Part shown: positions 49,701 to 63,387 of the stretch, in pieces | Position numbering within the stretch: the stretch's first letter is position 1 | How the letters are laid out: each line of letters begins with the position of its first letter | DNA from: Tyto alba | Lineage: Eukaryota > Chordata > Aves > Strigiformes > Tytonidae | Assembly: GCF_018691265.1 (NCBI RefSeq) | Contig: NW_024881296.1 | Location: 8,959,427-9,023,426 of the forward strand | DNA: 64,000 bases | Direction of reading: 5' to 3' | Translations under genes and position numbers: made by a program | Notes under the pieces: model-generated | What the model saw: the letters and a program-made list of their open reading frames with translations, nothing else | Told to the model about the DNA's origin: nothing | The model's database searches: none

Positions 49701-52475
49701 GTCAAAGTCTGTGCAAATAATGCTATGAATTTTTCAGGGCCAAAAATGTTAGATAACATTGCTGAAGTGGGATTGTTGAGGCAAAGAATCAGTATGAATG
49801 AAGCAGTACCATCACAGATCTCAATATGATGCTGGAGTAGTAAGGATAGAATGGTTAGGAGTTGTATTTATTTGTGCATACATAAGAAGTCTGCCTAATT
49901 TCTTGTAGTCTTAGAATTCTGTAGCAAATTCTTTAGAAAAGCTTGTGGGGAAAAAAAGCACTAGTCTAGTATTTAGTAATTGCAGGGGTGTGATAGTTAC
50001 ATAGGTAAATCCAGGAAACTTCTCAAATGCCCATAGATGTTCCATAGCTGTTGACTGAATTTCTGTAGGGTAAGCTCGTGAATTAATGATTCACATACTG
50101 AGATGCTTTTGAATAGGTCTTAGCATGAATGTCTGACTGCTTGGTCAGGTATGCCAGCCATTATTTACTTTTTAATCAATTTTAGTATGTCTAATGTAGT
50201 GAATATGTGTTTTGAAAGTTACTAATTTTGATACTAGAATTTTGATGGAAGAAGAATCTTAAAGCTTGCAAAAAGAAAGGATTGCAAACCAAGTAATTAG
50301 TGAAGGCCTGATCTCCATTTTGAGTTGACCAGGGTTCTTGTAGAAACATCCTGTAAATTTTGTTCTGATATGAGAAGGTTCCTGAAATACTGTAGGAGAA
50401 ATGCTGTTGCAGTTTGGGTAGTTTCAGAATGATACTTGCAATGTTATGCCTCCAAGTCCTTTTCTGAAATCTGTTAGCAGTACCTTAAGCAAGGAGAGTA
50501 CTGTATTTGTTCTAATACGCTATTTCCTGGTTCATTTGAAGTTCCGTTTCTTTGGACTTACAATCTCTTTGTCCAAAACTTTTTGTTTAATCTCTCTCAC
50601 TCTTCTTTTTTCTCAGCCACTGAGATCCCTGTCTTTCATTTTTTCCTCTCTCAGAACAAGAAAATAAGTGTATTAAAAGTGCCACATCAAGTTTACTAAG
50701 TAGAAGAGAGGTTATCATGAGAACTTCAGTAATATGTGTTTCTCTTCATCATTTGTATTGATGTATGATAAGTCTGCATTTTCTTTTTCCTTTCCCTTTG
50801 CATGCTTGACCTCTGGAATACTTCAGCTCATTTAGTTGAAAGACCCCAAAATCCTTAATTTCAGATGAACAGAATTTGTCTAGAAAGGGAGAGGGATGGA
50901 ATGTAGGGGGGAGGGTTGCCAAATCTCATAGGTGAGCTTTGTCATACTCTTGAGAGGCATAGCTTGTTGCCTGATGTTTCTCCAAAATAGTCAAAAGTGT
51001 AACATAACTCTGAGTTTAGACACAAAAAGAAACACTTTCATTTTCCATGGAGTGGGAGGAAAAAAATGAGTAATTGGGTAGTGAGAATTATATTTTCATG
51101 TTCCTGAAGGTGAATGGAGGTATTTTTTTTCTAAGTGAAACATGTGGCTTAATTCAATAAAAGCCATATACCTGCATTTTTAAATACTGAAATATTTACA
51201 CCTTTTTATTGACTACAGCCAATTGAGAATGTAGTTGGTTTTTTTTGTTTGTTTTCTTCTGATTTAGAAATTTTCATACCTGTTCTAATTTACTGAAAAT
51301 TAAATGCATGTGGTTTAAAGGTATTTCAAGCTGCAATGTTGACATATTTTATTGATGTTACAGGTATCACTTTATTCTGATTATGTCAGAAGTAATGTAT
51401 TGTTCTTCTTTATTTTGAGATTTGTAGCTGAATTCTAGTTTATAATTTGTATGTCAGCTGCGATTGCAGCTGAAGTCTCTCTTCTTTCCTTATACTATAA
51501 ATCTGTTAGCGAAGCAGAATTAGACACTTCCTGTTTTATCCCCATTTTTTATTCTGCATTCTGTTCTACAGTTTATTTTTTTTTTACTTGACAGCTGCAA
51601 AGATAAAAGACCATCAGTGACCATGTTCTTCCCTTCCAAACCAATTTGTTTAGGGGGTTGCCCCTAAGGCTTGGTAAATCACTTCTCTGCAGAAACCCCA
51701 TGTCTGGCTTAAGGAATTGTTTACTCTGACCCTTTGCACAGAGGAGTGCTCTGCTGACTCAGGGAAAACCTTTAGGTGAGAGTTACTGTTTCAGTTTTCT
51801 GAAGCTGTGATCCTGTGAAGTAGTCCAGTAAATACAGTGTGTGAGAAATGCTCAACCTTCGGAACTTGATGGGTGAGATTTATTTCCATGCATGGCATTT
51901 GCATTTGTTTCCATAGGAAGGCCTTGCTGCACTTTTTGATTTACTAACAGAATAAACTAACATGGGTCAGAACACACATTCAATGGAGGAATGAGTTTAA
52001 TTGGGCAGTGAACTGTGTGGGAGTGTGAATGCTAACAAAATTACTTCATCTTTATGTACCTCTGACTTCCTGTTGATGAGTGAGGTTTTTTATGATGATT
52101 TATGTCTGTTACAGAATTACAGTTTGACAATTGGAACCACATCTAGAGCTTGGGAAGCGCACTTTGTTGTAGTAAGTTCTTATTCAAAAGTTTGCTCTTA
52201 GTGATTGTATCCTACTAATTTGAGAGGGGCAGAGAAATTGCGAGTTATGTGAGTGAAATGGGTTTGTAGCCTTATTTTATACCTTTAAAGAGAGTAATCA
52301 GCTAAAAAAACCCCTTACATTATTTTCAAAATTTCTGGCTGGATCTCATTTTCCCTGCCTGAGGAATAAATAATTTAAATGAAAGAAATACATAAAACAG
52401 GCAGGTTGATATAACAGATTGTTGATGGTTATTTTATTAGCAAAAGGCTGGAATGAAATACTTAGGGTACAAATA

Positions 52476-52497
52476 TTTTTTTTTTTTTTTTTTTTTT
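52476..52497. repeat. Homopolymer T22
   Basis: There is an uninterrupted run of 22 T on the sense strand of RYR2 intron 1. Confidence 0.95.
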
Positions 52498-55400
52498 GGC
52501 TAGAAGCCTAAAAACAAATCCTGTATTACAAAGGTTATTTCAAGTAAAAACCTGTCTCTTACCTATTGCTTAAATTGTATTACAACCTGAATGTAAATTA
52601 ATTGATATTAGAATAGTAACTAGCAGGATAATTTACTCTGCATCCGTTAAACATTTTATGAATTGATTTGCTGGTCCATGACTGCAAGGGTCTCTATGGC
52701 TATGTATGTTATTTGTAAATCTGGTTCTGTTCTCACTGATGCTAATGTCTAACCTCTAGATTTTAATCAGAGCTGAATCATACACTAATAGCATTGTGCG
52801 CTGTTGTATATAATGGCCTAAATGTGTTGAATGCATATCCCTGTCTGTCATTTTAAGCACAATTATTATTTATCTTGCTTATGCTCCAAGAGTGTGTAAC
52901 CTGGCTTTTACACAATTAATTTAAAAATGTGTATGCATTGCTAACTGTCCTTCAAAATATTTACATCTAATAATTGGTAAACTGTTCCAACTTTGCTGTA
53001 CAGATGTACCATCTTGTCCAATTCATCAAAGGTAATAATCTGTCATATGTCCCTCTTTTCCGAGAAGAGAGCTAGATTCTGCTTTTTCTATAAATCTCCC
53101 TGTAGTCTTTGTTAAGAAGCTAAATGTCGTTCTTGCAGAGCAGCATTTGTAATTTGTGTTAACAGTGTGCTTTTGCTGTGTCCAGCATAAATTTTACTAT
53201 GTCAACCATGGAATCCAAAGTCAGCTCTAATTTGGATTTGAGATTATGTATACTCTTTAATTTATTCAGGAAGTCATACATGCTATGGGAGAGTACTGCA
53301 TTTTAGGTGCCTGACAGACAAAAACCTGATTTTTCCTATTTATTTCTTTTACTCTTTTACTGTCATATTTTTCTTTATATATTTTTTTTTTTTTAAAAAA
53401 AATATTTTTTTTCTTGGCCTGTATTACAAGATTGTGTGATCTGTCTTGTCTTGAAGCTTTTACTTTTAGGTGAGTACAATTGCTTTTGTTTAGTTATTGA
53501 AGAAAGATTCAATTATACTTCAAGGTAAGAAACTATCTTGTCACATCTTAAGCTCTCCTGTGATTTTATTTGGTGTCTGCAAGACTAACTAAAGCCTATT
53601 TTGGGAATATCAGGATTTCATGGAATTGAGGCCTCACTGTGTGCTGTTCTTTCAGCCTCACGTGTTAACTATGGTAATGGTGTAATAGTGAAAATTATGC
53701 ACACATTCAGGTTCATTGTAGAGAGCAGGTAAACAGTAAAATAGGTATGTTAGTTTTCTGAGTTTATCAGGATAATTTACCTTGCACTTGGAATGCAGCA
53801 GAATATATAATGAGAAAATGTATACACATAAGAATATACAGGTTTTTACTCTGCCTAGTCTAGCACTTCAACTCCTGGTTTACAGTAAAACTGAAAGATC
53901 TTCAACCAGTTTTTGGTTACACATGATTTGCATGGCAGTACCTGGTAACAGTCCTTTTCCAACTTATTTCCTGCTGAAATAGTCTATAAGTTTATCTTCA
54001 TGCTTAGTGGATTTTCCATACACAGAACGAAACCTTCTGTGTACACTTGGATATGTTTCATTCTACAGTAGTCAGTGTTTTCCAGTTGTCTTGTCCAGAG
54101 ACTTCTCTATTATCAGAAACGAATTATTACAAATGATGTCGTGGTCTCATGACTACGTTTACTTAAAAAGTTCTATAGCACTTGTGCTTTTTTTTTTTTT
54201 TTTTTCCTTAAACACAGGAGTTAATTTGGATCAGAGTGAAGAAAGAAAACATGTTTTGATACTTGCTGGAAAACATACATTATCTGCTTTTCTCTTCTGT
54301 TTTTCTTGTTGCTGATTCATGGTTGTTCTTGATCTTGTAGGGATTTATGTATATGGTTTTTTGTTTGTTTTCTTTTTTTTTTTTTTTCTGTCTAACCCGT
54401 ATTTGGAATTGAAACAAATTTTCAAACTTCAGATTCTCTTAGAAACACTTCTGTTTCTTTATGAAAAGCTGGAGGAGTGAGCCCTAAACTGTAGTCTTTT
54501 GTCTTGAAGATGATGTTGAGAAAAATGGAAGAATGAATAAACAACCTCTTGCACTCTTTTAAAACTGACCTAGTGGTATACATTGCTTTGTTCTCTTGGT
54601 TCAACACTTGATGAAGTAAAGGTTAATATATTTCTTGATTTGGATTTACTATTCTTTTAAAATGAAATATATTTTCATGTTAAAGATTTTATACTCTAAA
54701 GAGATAAGAATGTTGTAAAAATCTTAAACTTGTAGTTTTATGATCTTAAAAAATATAGTTTATCACACTTTTGGCTACCGATAAAAAAATTATTTTGAAA
54801 TATTTTTGACATTGTATTATAGGGGAGATGGAACTGCCTTTGTGTGTTACTTAATACTTTCTGTTTTCTAAGATTCTTGTGACTTTTTGGTTTGTTTTTT
54901 TTTTGCAGTCAACCTTTGCTTTTTTATTCAGACAAGCAGGAGCCATAGCATTTCTTTGTCCCATGAAACTCTGGGTGTGTTTTTGTTTGTTTGGTGTTGT
55001 GGTATGGTTTGTGGTTTTTTTTTTGTTTTTTTTCTTTTTTTCCAAGGTGGAGAAAGCAAGCTCTAATCTGTAATTTGCTCCTCAGTAAGGAGGTAAAGTA
55101 TAGTAAAAACATAAATAAATACATTTTTAAAGACTGCACATGCGTTGCTGAAAGCTGTAGTAATGTTTGGGTCAGAGAAGGGAAAAGAATTTGGGTGGAC
55201 TCGGTTACTTCTGGTCTGGAAGGTAGACCAAAGCACCTATTTCTTTCACTCCTTATGAAGCGAGGTAAACCATGTTGCAGAAGACATTTCCATCACTCTA
55301 CTCAATCTTGCAAGATAGAAAACAGATCAGAACTGGGCTACTCAGGTTTGATGCTGACTTTTAGGAGAAATACATTGCTCATTGGCTTTTCATTGCATTA

Positions 55401-56139
55401 GCTTTAAATATGTCAGAAAAAAAAAAAAAAAGGAAAAGAGGGAAAAAGAGAAAGCAGGTCTGGAATGGATTATGTTGCTCCCATCAAACCCTTTGATCTA
55501 TGGAAGGCAGTTCTCTTATTGTACCTGACAATTTTTTGGCAGGTTCAGCTGGAAATGTGAATCTTTTTCTTCAGTGCTAACAGAAGATTTTGAGTTCACA
55601 TCTCCTGGTGGCCAAGGACTATTTCTTTCATTGGATGTGTAAGAGAATTCTAATGAGAGTATCGTCAGTCAGCAATGTTAGAACTCACTAGGTTTTTGTT
55701 GTGTAACCCATTATTTCAATAGTGTTCTTTTAATAGCCTAGGTGATAGCTAGTTCTCTTAGCTGTTGTTTGCATGTTATATTTTCAGGCTTGGTTATTTG
55801 TGCCAAGGATTAGATTTTTACATGCTGTATGTTCAGATAGTATTTAACAAATAGTAGGGGCAAACAGAATACAAAACCCAGTGCATTGTGATTAGTCCGA
55901 TGCTACAGAACATAAATAACTGAAGAGAGGAAGTCTTTGTACCTGAAACGTGCACTAAGTCCATCATGATCTTTTGAAATTCAGGGATGTGTCAATTGAA
56001 AGTATCATTTTAACTGATGCATCACAATGTGATGCTCATGAACTGACTCTGGAGTTTGAGAAACACTGCTGTTACGAGGTGATCCAGGGGACAAACAGAA
56101 TATTATTAAAGATTAGCTGATAGAAGTATCATTCCCACC

Positions 56140-56605
56140 TGTAGCAGGATGGCTGGGAAGAAGAACTGGGAGTGCTGTACAGCTGGTGAATGATGAGGAC
56201 ATCTTGACCCTAAGGATGCTGAGCTTTGCCTGAAGAAAACATGCAAGGCGACAGTTAAAGGAAAACATCTGGCTGTTTCGTAAACAATGGAAAGTTTTCT
56301 ACCCTGAGCTAAAAGTGTATAGGACATTGTGTTTGTGCTTGTAAGATTTAATTAGCCAATAGGCTTAGGATAGCAGTAACTAACTTGTAGCCAATGAGTT
56401 GTCTGGTGTATTATGGACAGAGGGTAATGACTAATCAAATGCTGACAAGTATTGTTAGAGAATGCATAATTGTAGAAGGATTGTTGACAATAAACAACTT
56501 CTGCAATGACTTCGACCACGACTCCGACTTCGGCTTTGATTTCAACTCCGAAATCTTGACCTCTTACTTACACCCATCTGGAGTCCTGTCTCTCAATCAC
56601 CATCA
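56140..56605 (+). mobile_element. Solo LTR of an endogenous retrovirus, sense to RYR2
   Basis: The 466-bp element begins TGTAGCAGG and ends ACCATCA, giving canonical TG/CA ends. It is bounded on both sides by the identical hexamer CCCACC (56134-56139 and 56606-56611), a perfect 6-bp target-site duplication. Internally it has two CCAAT boxes (56356-56360 and 56391-56395) and a polyadenylation hexamer AATAAA at 56489-56494, in the order expected for U3-R-U5. This puts it on the + strand. No retroviral genes flank it, so it is a solo LTR left by recombination between two LTRs. A 6-bp duplication is typical of alpha- and betaretrovirus-like (ERVK) groups. I cannot name the family. No coding capacity remains. 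Confidence 0.85.
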
Positions 56606-56743
56606 CCCACCTAATTAGTCAACACGACATCAGTGAAACTGTGGCACAGCTTACAATGTGGAACCCTCCTCTCCATTATTATTCTAAATTGAAGATTTTT
56701 CTTATGGAGGAGGATTATTTTTAGATTGTGGTGGTTTTCCTTC

Positions 56744-56765
56744 TTTTTTTTTTTTTTTTTTTTTT
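56744..56765. repeat. Homopolymer T22
   Basis: There is an uninterrupted run of 22 T on the sense strand, about 140 bp after the solo LTR. Confidence 0.9.
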
Positions 56766-58021
56766 GTTTTGGGGGCTTGGGATTCTGTTTGTTTGTTTTT
56801 AACAGCACGATAGGTTACTAAAATCATTTTTGGGAGCTATCAAACCACTGAGAGTGAACTCTTTCTGTTTTTTATTTTTTTTTTTGGTCCTTCAGACTCT
56901 GGGCATTAGAAATTCTGTTGCATTTTTCTGTTACATTTCAGTGCATTAGCTGCACAGTGTAGCTGGCATGGTTTTGTTGGCAAACCAGGCTAAATAGAGG
57001 AGATGAATCATGTAATTTTTTAGTCTTGGAGCTTGAAGATGATGAATGAAAAGGTTGGGTTTTTTTTCTGGAAGAGAATTGTAAAACATGAGAAATGTAA
57101 TGATTTGTGACTGCTCCAAACTATTTCACTTGAATATGGATTGATTTTTAAGCAAAAATATTCTGGTAATCATTTTTCTCTCTGGTTTAGCTTTTTATTT
57201 GGATCAGGTAGAGGGAAATCTGATGGGAGGGCTTGTGAGATAGCGGAGTCTGGACAACTGTAAAAAATTAAGTGCCACTTTCTTTAGCTACAGAGCGGTT
57301 GTGAAGATCAACTGTGAAACAAGTATTATGGATTCAGGCTACTTGTTGCTTAAGGAATTTGAGATCTTTGAAATATTTAATCAGTTTAATCTTTGATTAA
57401 CTCTTGACCCTCTATCCTGATATTTGGTTAAGAATCTCTGTAGAAAGCACCTTCTTGGTGATGGTATTGGTGATGGTGAGTTAAGATAATGGGGTCCTAT
57501 CAAAAAATATGTTTTTATTACTAGGTAGAGAGTGTGGTCTAGATGATGGCACATGGGCTTAAGGAGATGTGGCTTCTGGTTTCTGGAATTTTGTCCTCTG
57601 AAGACGAAGCTTAAGTACAATGTTGCTGGAAAATAAATCAATCCTCAGATCCCTGTTTAGGTATAAAAAAAGCCTCGGTTAAACTGAAGAGGCATAATCA
57701 CTGTATCTTCTACTTTTGCTGGTAAAACTGGATTTGTTAAAATGTGAATCAATGTGTGTATTCATACCCAGATTTCCATCTATAATTTGAAGATGAAGTT
57801 GCATTCCTTTCACTATAAATTGCCTGGAGACTGATTGATCAAAAATGTAAACTCCAAATTAATTACAACCATCATTGTTTTCCTGCTGATTTTGGCTGCT
57901 CCTGGTCAATGAGCAGGTGTTTTAATTGAACTGGGGTTTTTGTGGTGATTAATACAGTCTGAATAGTTAAAATTGTTATTAGTGTAACACTTGGCACTTT
58001 TTTGGACTTCTCACAGACTTG

Positions 58022-58200
58022 CTGAGGTTGGAAGGGACCTCTCAAGATCATCTAGCTTTTGAACTCCTCCACAGTTGCAGAGTCCACAGTGTCTCAGGGC
58101 ACTTTATTCCAGTGTTTGTCCATGCAGAGAGGAAATAAAAGTGATTTCTTGAGTTCAGCCTGTCTCACCTCAGAGCTTGTCAGTAGTTTTAGGACCTATA
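58022..58200 (-). mobile_element. CR1 LINE fragment, antisense
   Basis: The segment contains GGTTGGAAGGGACCTCTCAA, then GATCATCTAG, CCACAGTGTCTC, TTCCAGTGTTTG and a TTCTTGAGTTCAGCCTG-like stretch, in the order found in the reverse complement of the 3' end of avian CR1 elements. It is therefore on the minus strand, 5'-truncated as most CR1 copies are. The typical 3' terminal octamer repeat is not visible at the 58.02 kb side. It has no coding capacity. Confidence 0.88.
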
Positions 58201-59319
58201 TTGATTCAGGCAAGAAGACATGAACTGAACTATACTATGACTGCAGGATTTTCCCATCATGAATAAAAGTACCCTTTTAGAAGAACTTCATACAGAAAAG
58301 TTGTTAATGTTCAGATTTTAAGTGGTCAGTGATTAGAGTACTCTTACAGGATCTGAACTCAAATTCAGCCAGTCAGTGTCCCTTATTCCAACTATAGACA
58401 TTGGGCAGTGAACTACAATACCTTTTGACATATGCTTTTTCTATTTTCCAGAAACAGCATGAGAAAGAAATGCAAAAATGTAAATAAAATAATTTTTTTT
58501 AAGAACAGTACCTAACTGCTATATAAATCACTTTATAGGACAGTTCAATGCAAGGGGAAAATATATGAAAGATCCTTTAGGTTGTATTGTGTGTAAAGTG
58601 TTGTATCACTATCGAAGTGATTAAAAATCACAATTAATTTGATAGCCACAGTGAACAAGAAGAATTTCTGTAAATTTCTATAAATAAGAAGATACAAGGC
58701 TTGAAATGTTAGTCAGCTTTGATTTAAGAGAAATAAATGTTGAAGAGCTTTTTGCAAAGAAATACTTGGAGTCTTTAGATAGTTGCACAGAAATACTTGC
58801 ATCACTTTGCAGTTGCAAAGCTGAATTCTCCACTGTTAATGGTGTAAGTTCAGCTCAAGAACTGTCACAATCTGACTTTTAACCTGCAGACAGGGAAGTT
58901 TTACAGTTTGGTTTCTAAACCAAAGCAATCCTTTTGTCAGTGTTTCCTGATTAAGGATGAGGTCCCTAAACTGTCAGACAAATTGTAACAAATCTGACTG
59001 TATTTGGCACTGTTTCAGTGCTAGACATGACACTAAGACATTAACATCTTGATAAGATGTTTTAATGTTTCTTATGTGGTGCTGCCTTGGTGACAGCAAC
59101 CAAGTGTAGTGATGTGATGTGCTAGTGTAGATAACCTGCCTGTGGTTTAAACCAAATTTTACTTTTGCTCGAAGTGTAGCGTCTAGGCTCACTTAAAATG
59201 GCACAAGTTGCCAGTGATTTCTCCACATCTTGGCTCTGTGAGAGGGATGGTTACATGCTAAAGACTTTTGTTTTCCATCTAGCAATAAGTGCTGCAGTAT
59301 TTAAGTGACACAAATAAAC

Positions 59320-59850
59320 TGTTTGGGAGAAACAAGCTCATGTATATCAAAAAAATGTTTTATTCGGGGACAGATTCAGTGGAGCAAGGAACACAGCACT
59401 GGGCACAATGGCCTGCACCCCACCCCAGCAGGGGCTTCTTTTTATAGAGCAACCAGGAGGTTTCATTGGTTAAGCGAAAATGGCAGGTTTTCTCCTCTTT
59501 ACACCTGCGCAGCTCCTTTTTCTTTGTTTCTCTGAGGCTGTCTGTCTCAGTACTTTTCCACTGCCCACGGGTGGGGGGGTTGGGGTGGACGGTGGGGGGA
59601 GGAGGCAAAGTCCAGGTTCCTCTTCATCAGGAGTTCTTCCCTTCCTTTTCAGCTAGATTCCATTCTTCCCCGGCCACTCCCATCCAGGTTCCCCTTTACA
59701 CGATACCTAACCACAGACCACCTCCCCATCCTATTGATTGCCCAACATCCCACAATGCCCAAACATATGCCTAATTTGTGATCAGAAAAGGCTTGCTTAA
59801 CTTTTATAATTTCAACAACACTAATTTAATAACACCTTTAGCCTAACTCA
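59320..59850 (-). mobile_element. Solo LTR of an endogenous retrovirus, antisense
   Basis: Read on the minus strand, this segment has the architecture of an LTR: a CCAAT box (59465-59469), a TATAAAAA box (59439-59446) about 19 bases further on, a short GC-richer R region, and AATAAA (59359-59364) before a short U5. The proposed ends are TG at 59320 and CA at 59850. The flanking hexamers ATAAAC and ATAAAA differ at one base, consistent with an aged 6-bp duplication, but the exact ends are uncertain. No retroviral gene adjoins it, so it is a solo LTR. It is not the same family as the LTR at 56140, judging by unrelated sequence. Confidence 0.75.
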
Positions 59851-60574
59851 ATAAAAGTAATTCTTTAATTACTTTTAGCGAAAGGAAAATCCTTCTGTTA
59901 TTTATAACACTGTTCGTGAGCGGTGCTGGCAGAAAACGCTAATTTTGCTTTGAGGTCTATCTCACGAAAAGAACTCTGGCTTTGTTGGGCTCTTGACTGC
60001 TTGTGTGGGGGGTGTGTGTGTGTACGAGTATGGATGAAAGCACATGAATGTTTTTTCTGAGCATTTTCCTGTGTTTAATGTCAATAGGATTCTATTGAAA
60101 TAATGTAAGCCATTGTCAGAGATCCCAATCTGTAGGGAAGGATCTGCCCTGTGTACAGACTGGTGCTCCTTGTCACCCTTTAGTTTGATAAGATAATACA
60201 TACTATGGAAAATACAATTTTTCATGTAACATTTTTATTTTAATTCTAAAACACTTGTACTTACCTTTTACTTCCTTAACCTATGGGTTTGAAATAGCAT
60301 ACAGTATTTCCTTAATTACTGTGTGTTTCTTGAAGAACTCGGTAAGATATTCTAGGTTGGTCTGAGGAGCGGGGAAGAACGGGTATCTTTGCTAGTGAGA
60401 CAAAACCTGAGGAGCTGCAATGTGTATTCAGCTATCAGAGGAAAGATCACAGCTGTTGGTACAAGAGGAAACAAGGGACAAAATTAATGATTAGCATTAT
60501 TGATTGTATTACTTAGTGCCTGGAGGGCTCAGCTGAGGCAAGGGTGCCACTATAGTACTGCACAAAAGTGCAGT

Positions 60575-60762
60575 GAGTCACAGTTCCTGCCCGAAAGCGC
60601 GTAGGTTCCATGTAGGCAAGATGGAGAAACACTGAGGTGAGATGAAGGGACAGGGAAATGAAGTAGTGTGCCCAGGGACACAGAGGATGACTTGGGGTCC
60701 CTTCTGGGCTCCTCTGGACTCATGATGACTTAGCTCTCCAAGTCTCTATATTCTGTGCCATT
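60575..60762. mobile_element. Possible ancient MIR/CORE-SINE-like element
   Basis: The order CAGTTCCTGCCC, TGTAGGCAAGA, AGGGAAATGAAGT, TGCCCAGGGACACAGAGGAT and later a CTGGACTC-type stretch resembles the widespread amniote repeat with ...GAAGTGACTTGCCCAAGGTCACACAG.... The copy is diverged and recognition is from memory of the consensus, so family and orientation are tentative. Confidence 0.45.
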
Positions 60763-62226
60763 GAAGATGAGGACGTATAATACGGATGTTATGTGGGAGG
60801 ATACTGGAAGTCATTGCATAGATTCAGGGCCTAATGGACAGAAGACTGGGCAAAAACAGGTGATGTCATTTGCAACTTATTCTATGGTTGTTATCAAAAA
60901 TATGCGAAAAAGTCTCTGTACAAAACGTATAATACTGCTAATGATAGCGTAGTTGGGAAAAAACCTAGCAGTTATTGAATTACAAGTTCTAAATTGTGGT
61001 TGCCTGGTTGATTTGAAATAGTGCCTGGTCTGTACTGGTAATATTTAATTTAAAGTAGTATACTTTATGGTTCCTGCATTCATGGCGTAGCAGAATAAAA
61101 GGACTGGGAAGATGTTCTTTATGAGACGCTAGTCTGAAGGAGAAAATGGCAGGGGGGACACAACAGTTATTCTGAGTACCTGTATTGCTGAGTAAAATCT
61201 ATAAAACATAAATCCTGGAGACTTGAAAGTGTTGAGTCTTCTTTTACTGAGTGGCGTGGGAGCGTATATATCCTCACATAAAATAATATTTGAGTAAAAT
61301 GTTTTGTTAAAAGTGAACAGAAACAGCAACTGATTTGTCCATTGAACTGTCCCAAGTTTCAAGTGTTAGTAGATAAGCTATAAGTCTGCTCCAGCCGTGT
61401 ATTGCAAAATCTGAAGGAAATTTTGGCATCTGTATAATCTTTATGGATGTATGTGCCATACTTTATTTGTTTTGATTCCAAATGGTTCTCAGTGTCAATT
61501 ACAAGAAGGAAGCTAGTCTACTAAGGTGTGTTTGGGGGTTTTCTTTTTTGCTTTGTTTGTCTTGGTGGTGGTGTTTTGTTTTGTTTTTCTGGTCTGTTCT
61601 GATTAAAGTAGTGGTTGGCTTAAGTCAGATTTTCCTGAAGTGCCTAAAAAGAAGTTGAAATTAGAATTGAATAAATATAGGAATTCTCAAAGAATGTTTC
61701 CAAGGAGATGCAAGTTGGCTTCGGAGGTAATTTTTAACTCTCACGTTTGTTTCTTCTGTGCACCTACAAAATGAGCTTTGCTTCATGTACATTGATTTGG
61801 TTTGTCATTCTCTGTTGCACATGTATTAATATTATAGGTGGACAGTGCAGCTTTTATTTGTGCTTAAAAATGAGCTTATTTAAACGTTATTTCTTTGCAG
61901 CTGTATTATATAAATACAAGATACCTTCTGGATAAGGAGTCAAAGCACAATGCAATTTGCTTAAGACAGAGAGTGACCATGCTTAGCAATGAAGACATAT
62001 GCAATGAGAAAGAAGGGTCCTTAATGCTAGCATAATTTAAACTCTGAATTTACACTCTAAAACCCTAAATTGTAGTTAGCTGTTGGATTTCCTCCCTGAA
62101 CATCAGTATATTATTGTTATTGTAAGAAAATTTGAATTAAATATTTCAAGCGAGGGTAATTAACTCTTAGAGTCTGTTTATTCTGTTAGAAATGTATATT
62201 CTGTGGAAATGTGAGAATTCAGTTTC

Positions 62227-62259
62227 ATTTTTGTTGTTGTTGTTGTTTGTTTGTTTGTT
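62227..62259. repeat. TTG/TTTG microsatellite
   Basis: Five or so TTG units pass into four TTTG units on the sense strand of RYR2 intron 1. Confidence 0.85.
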
Positions 62260-63005
62260 ACATATCATGATATCCTTTTACAGGTGAAAATAATGAAAGA
62301 GCAATGAATTAATAAGACCTCTCAGGTTTTTTGTTTTGTGTTCTGGTAAAGCAGTGAATCTGTATTGGAAACTTGAGTGAGAAAAACATCTGATGATTTA
62401 ACACAATGGAATTGTTTTTTTTTTTGTGGAAGCTACCTTTAATAAGGTTTGCATAAGTCAAGGTTTTCCGTTTTTGTTTCAGTACAGTGAAAGAATGCTT
62501 TTCTAGCTATATATTCTGTCTTTCTTTTCCTAGTCAAGTTAGTGCACAGATGTCTTGTCAAAGTATTATTATATTGGAAGAAGAATGAAAGATGATTTGA
62601 TGGTTGTGGCTAAGTCCCAGTGAGAACCAAGACTAGCATTTTCCCTGGATTTAGTGACTCACCTGAAATTTAAATGCAGATCTATACTGGTGAATAAAAA
62701 AGGCAAACACAAGCAAAGATATGCAACCTGTAATACACTGTTTCTAAAATGAGCAGAAATACCATACGAAGATGGAATCTGAAGATATAAGCAAAACAGG
62801 GATGTCACTCAGCATGAAGTACCAACTGTTTTCAGCTTATTTAGTATGCAAGAGCATACTTACAGATGATTCACAGTTAAAATGCCTTACATAAGATTGC
62901 CCAAGTATTTGGTTCAGTTCAGGTAATGGAAAGACATTAAAAATAGTAATAAAAACTGTATCCAGTTGCTCTTACTGGTTTATAGAGTTGTTTGTTTTGG
63001 TATGT

Positions 63006-63047
63006 TTTTGTTTGTTTGTTTGTTTGTTTGTTTGGTTTTTTTTTGTC
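63006..63047. repeat. TTTG tetranucleotide repeat
   Basis: About seven consecutive TTTG units are followed by a T-run, again with the G/T-rich strand as the sense strand. Confidence 0.9.
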
Positions 63048-63387
63048 AGACCCTATATTACATTCATAGATATATGTTTCCTTCTCCCCCTCCCCCCCCA
63101 CCCGGTCTTAAAATATGCAAATAATGCCTTAAAAGGTATAGTTAAATTATGTGAGTCTGCACTTTTAATTTATGATTTAGTGTCAGAGGTTATACAAATT
63201 CCAGGCTAAACCAGTGCTTGCTGTCTCAAAAGAAAGGCTATTATAGGGCTTCAACTCTTGTTAACATCTTGTGTTTCAAAAATCTGTTTAACTTCCACTG
63301 TCTTCTGCATCAGTGCTCCCAGTGAAGTAAGCTAGACTGCTTTTATCCTTAGTTGCAGTGCTTTATATGTTGTATTTATTTACTTAC

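Noticed and set aside
54991..55427. 136-codon frame followed by an A15 run, considered as a processed retrocopy
   Set aside because: The translation starts in T-rich low-complexity sequence and matches no protein. No target-site duplication was found around the A-run.
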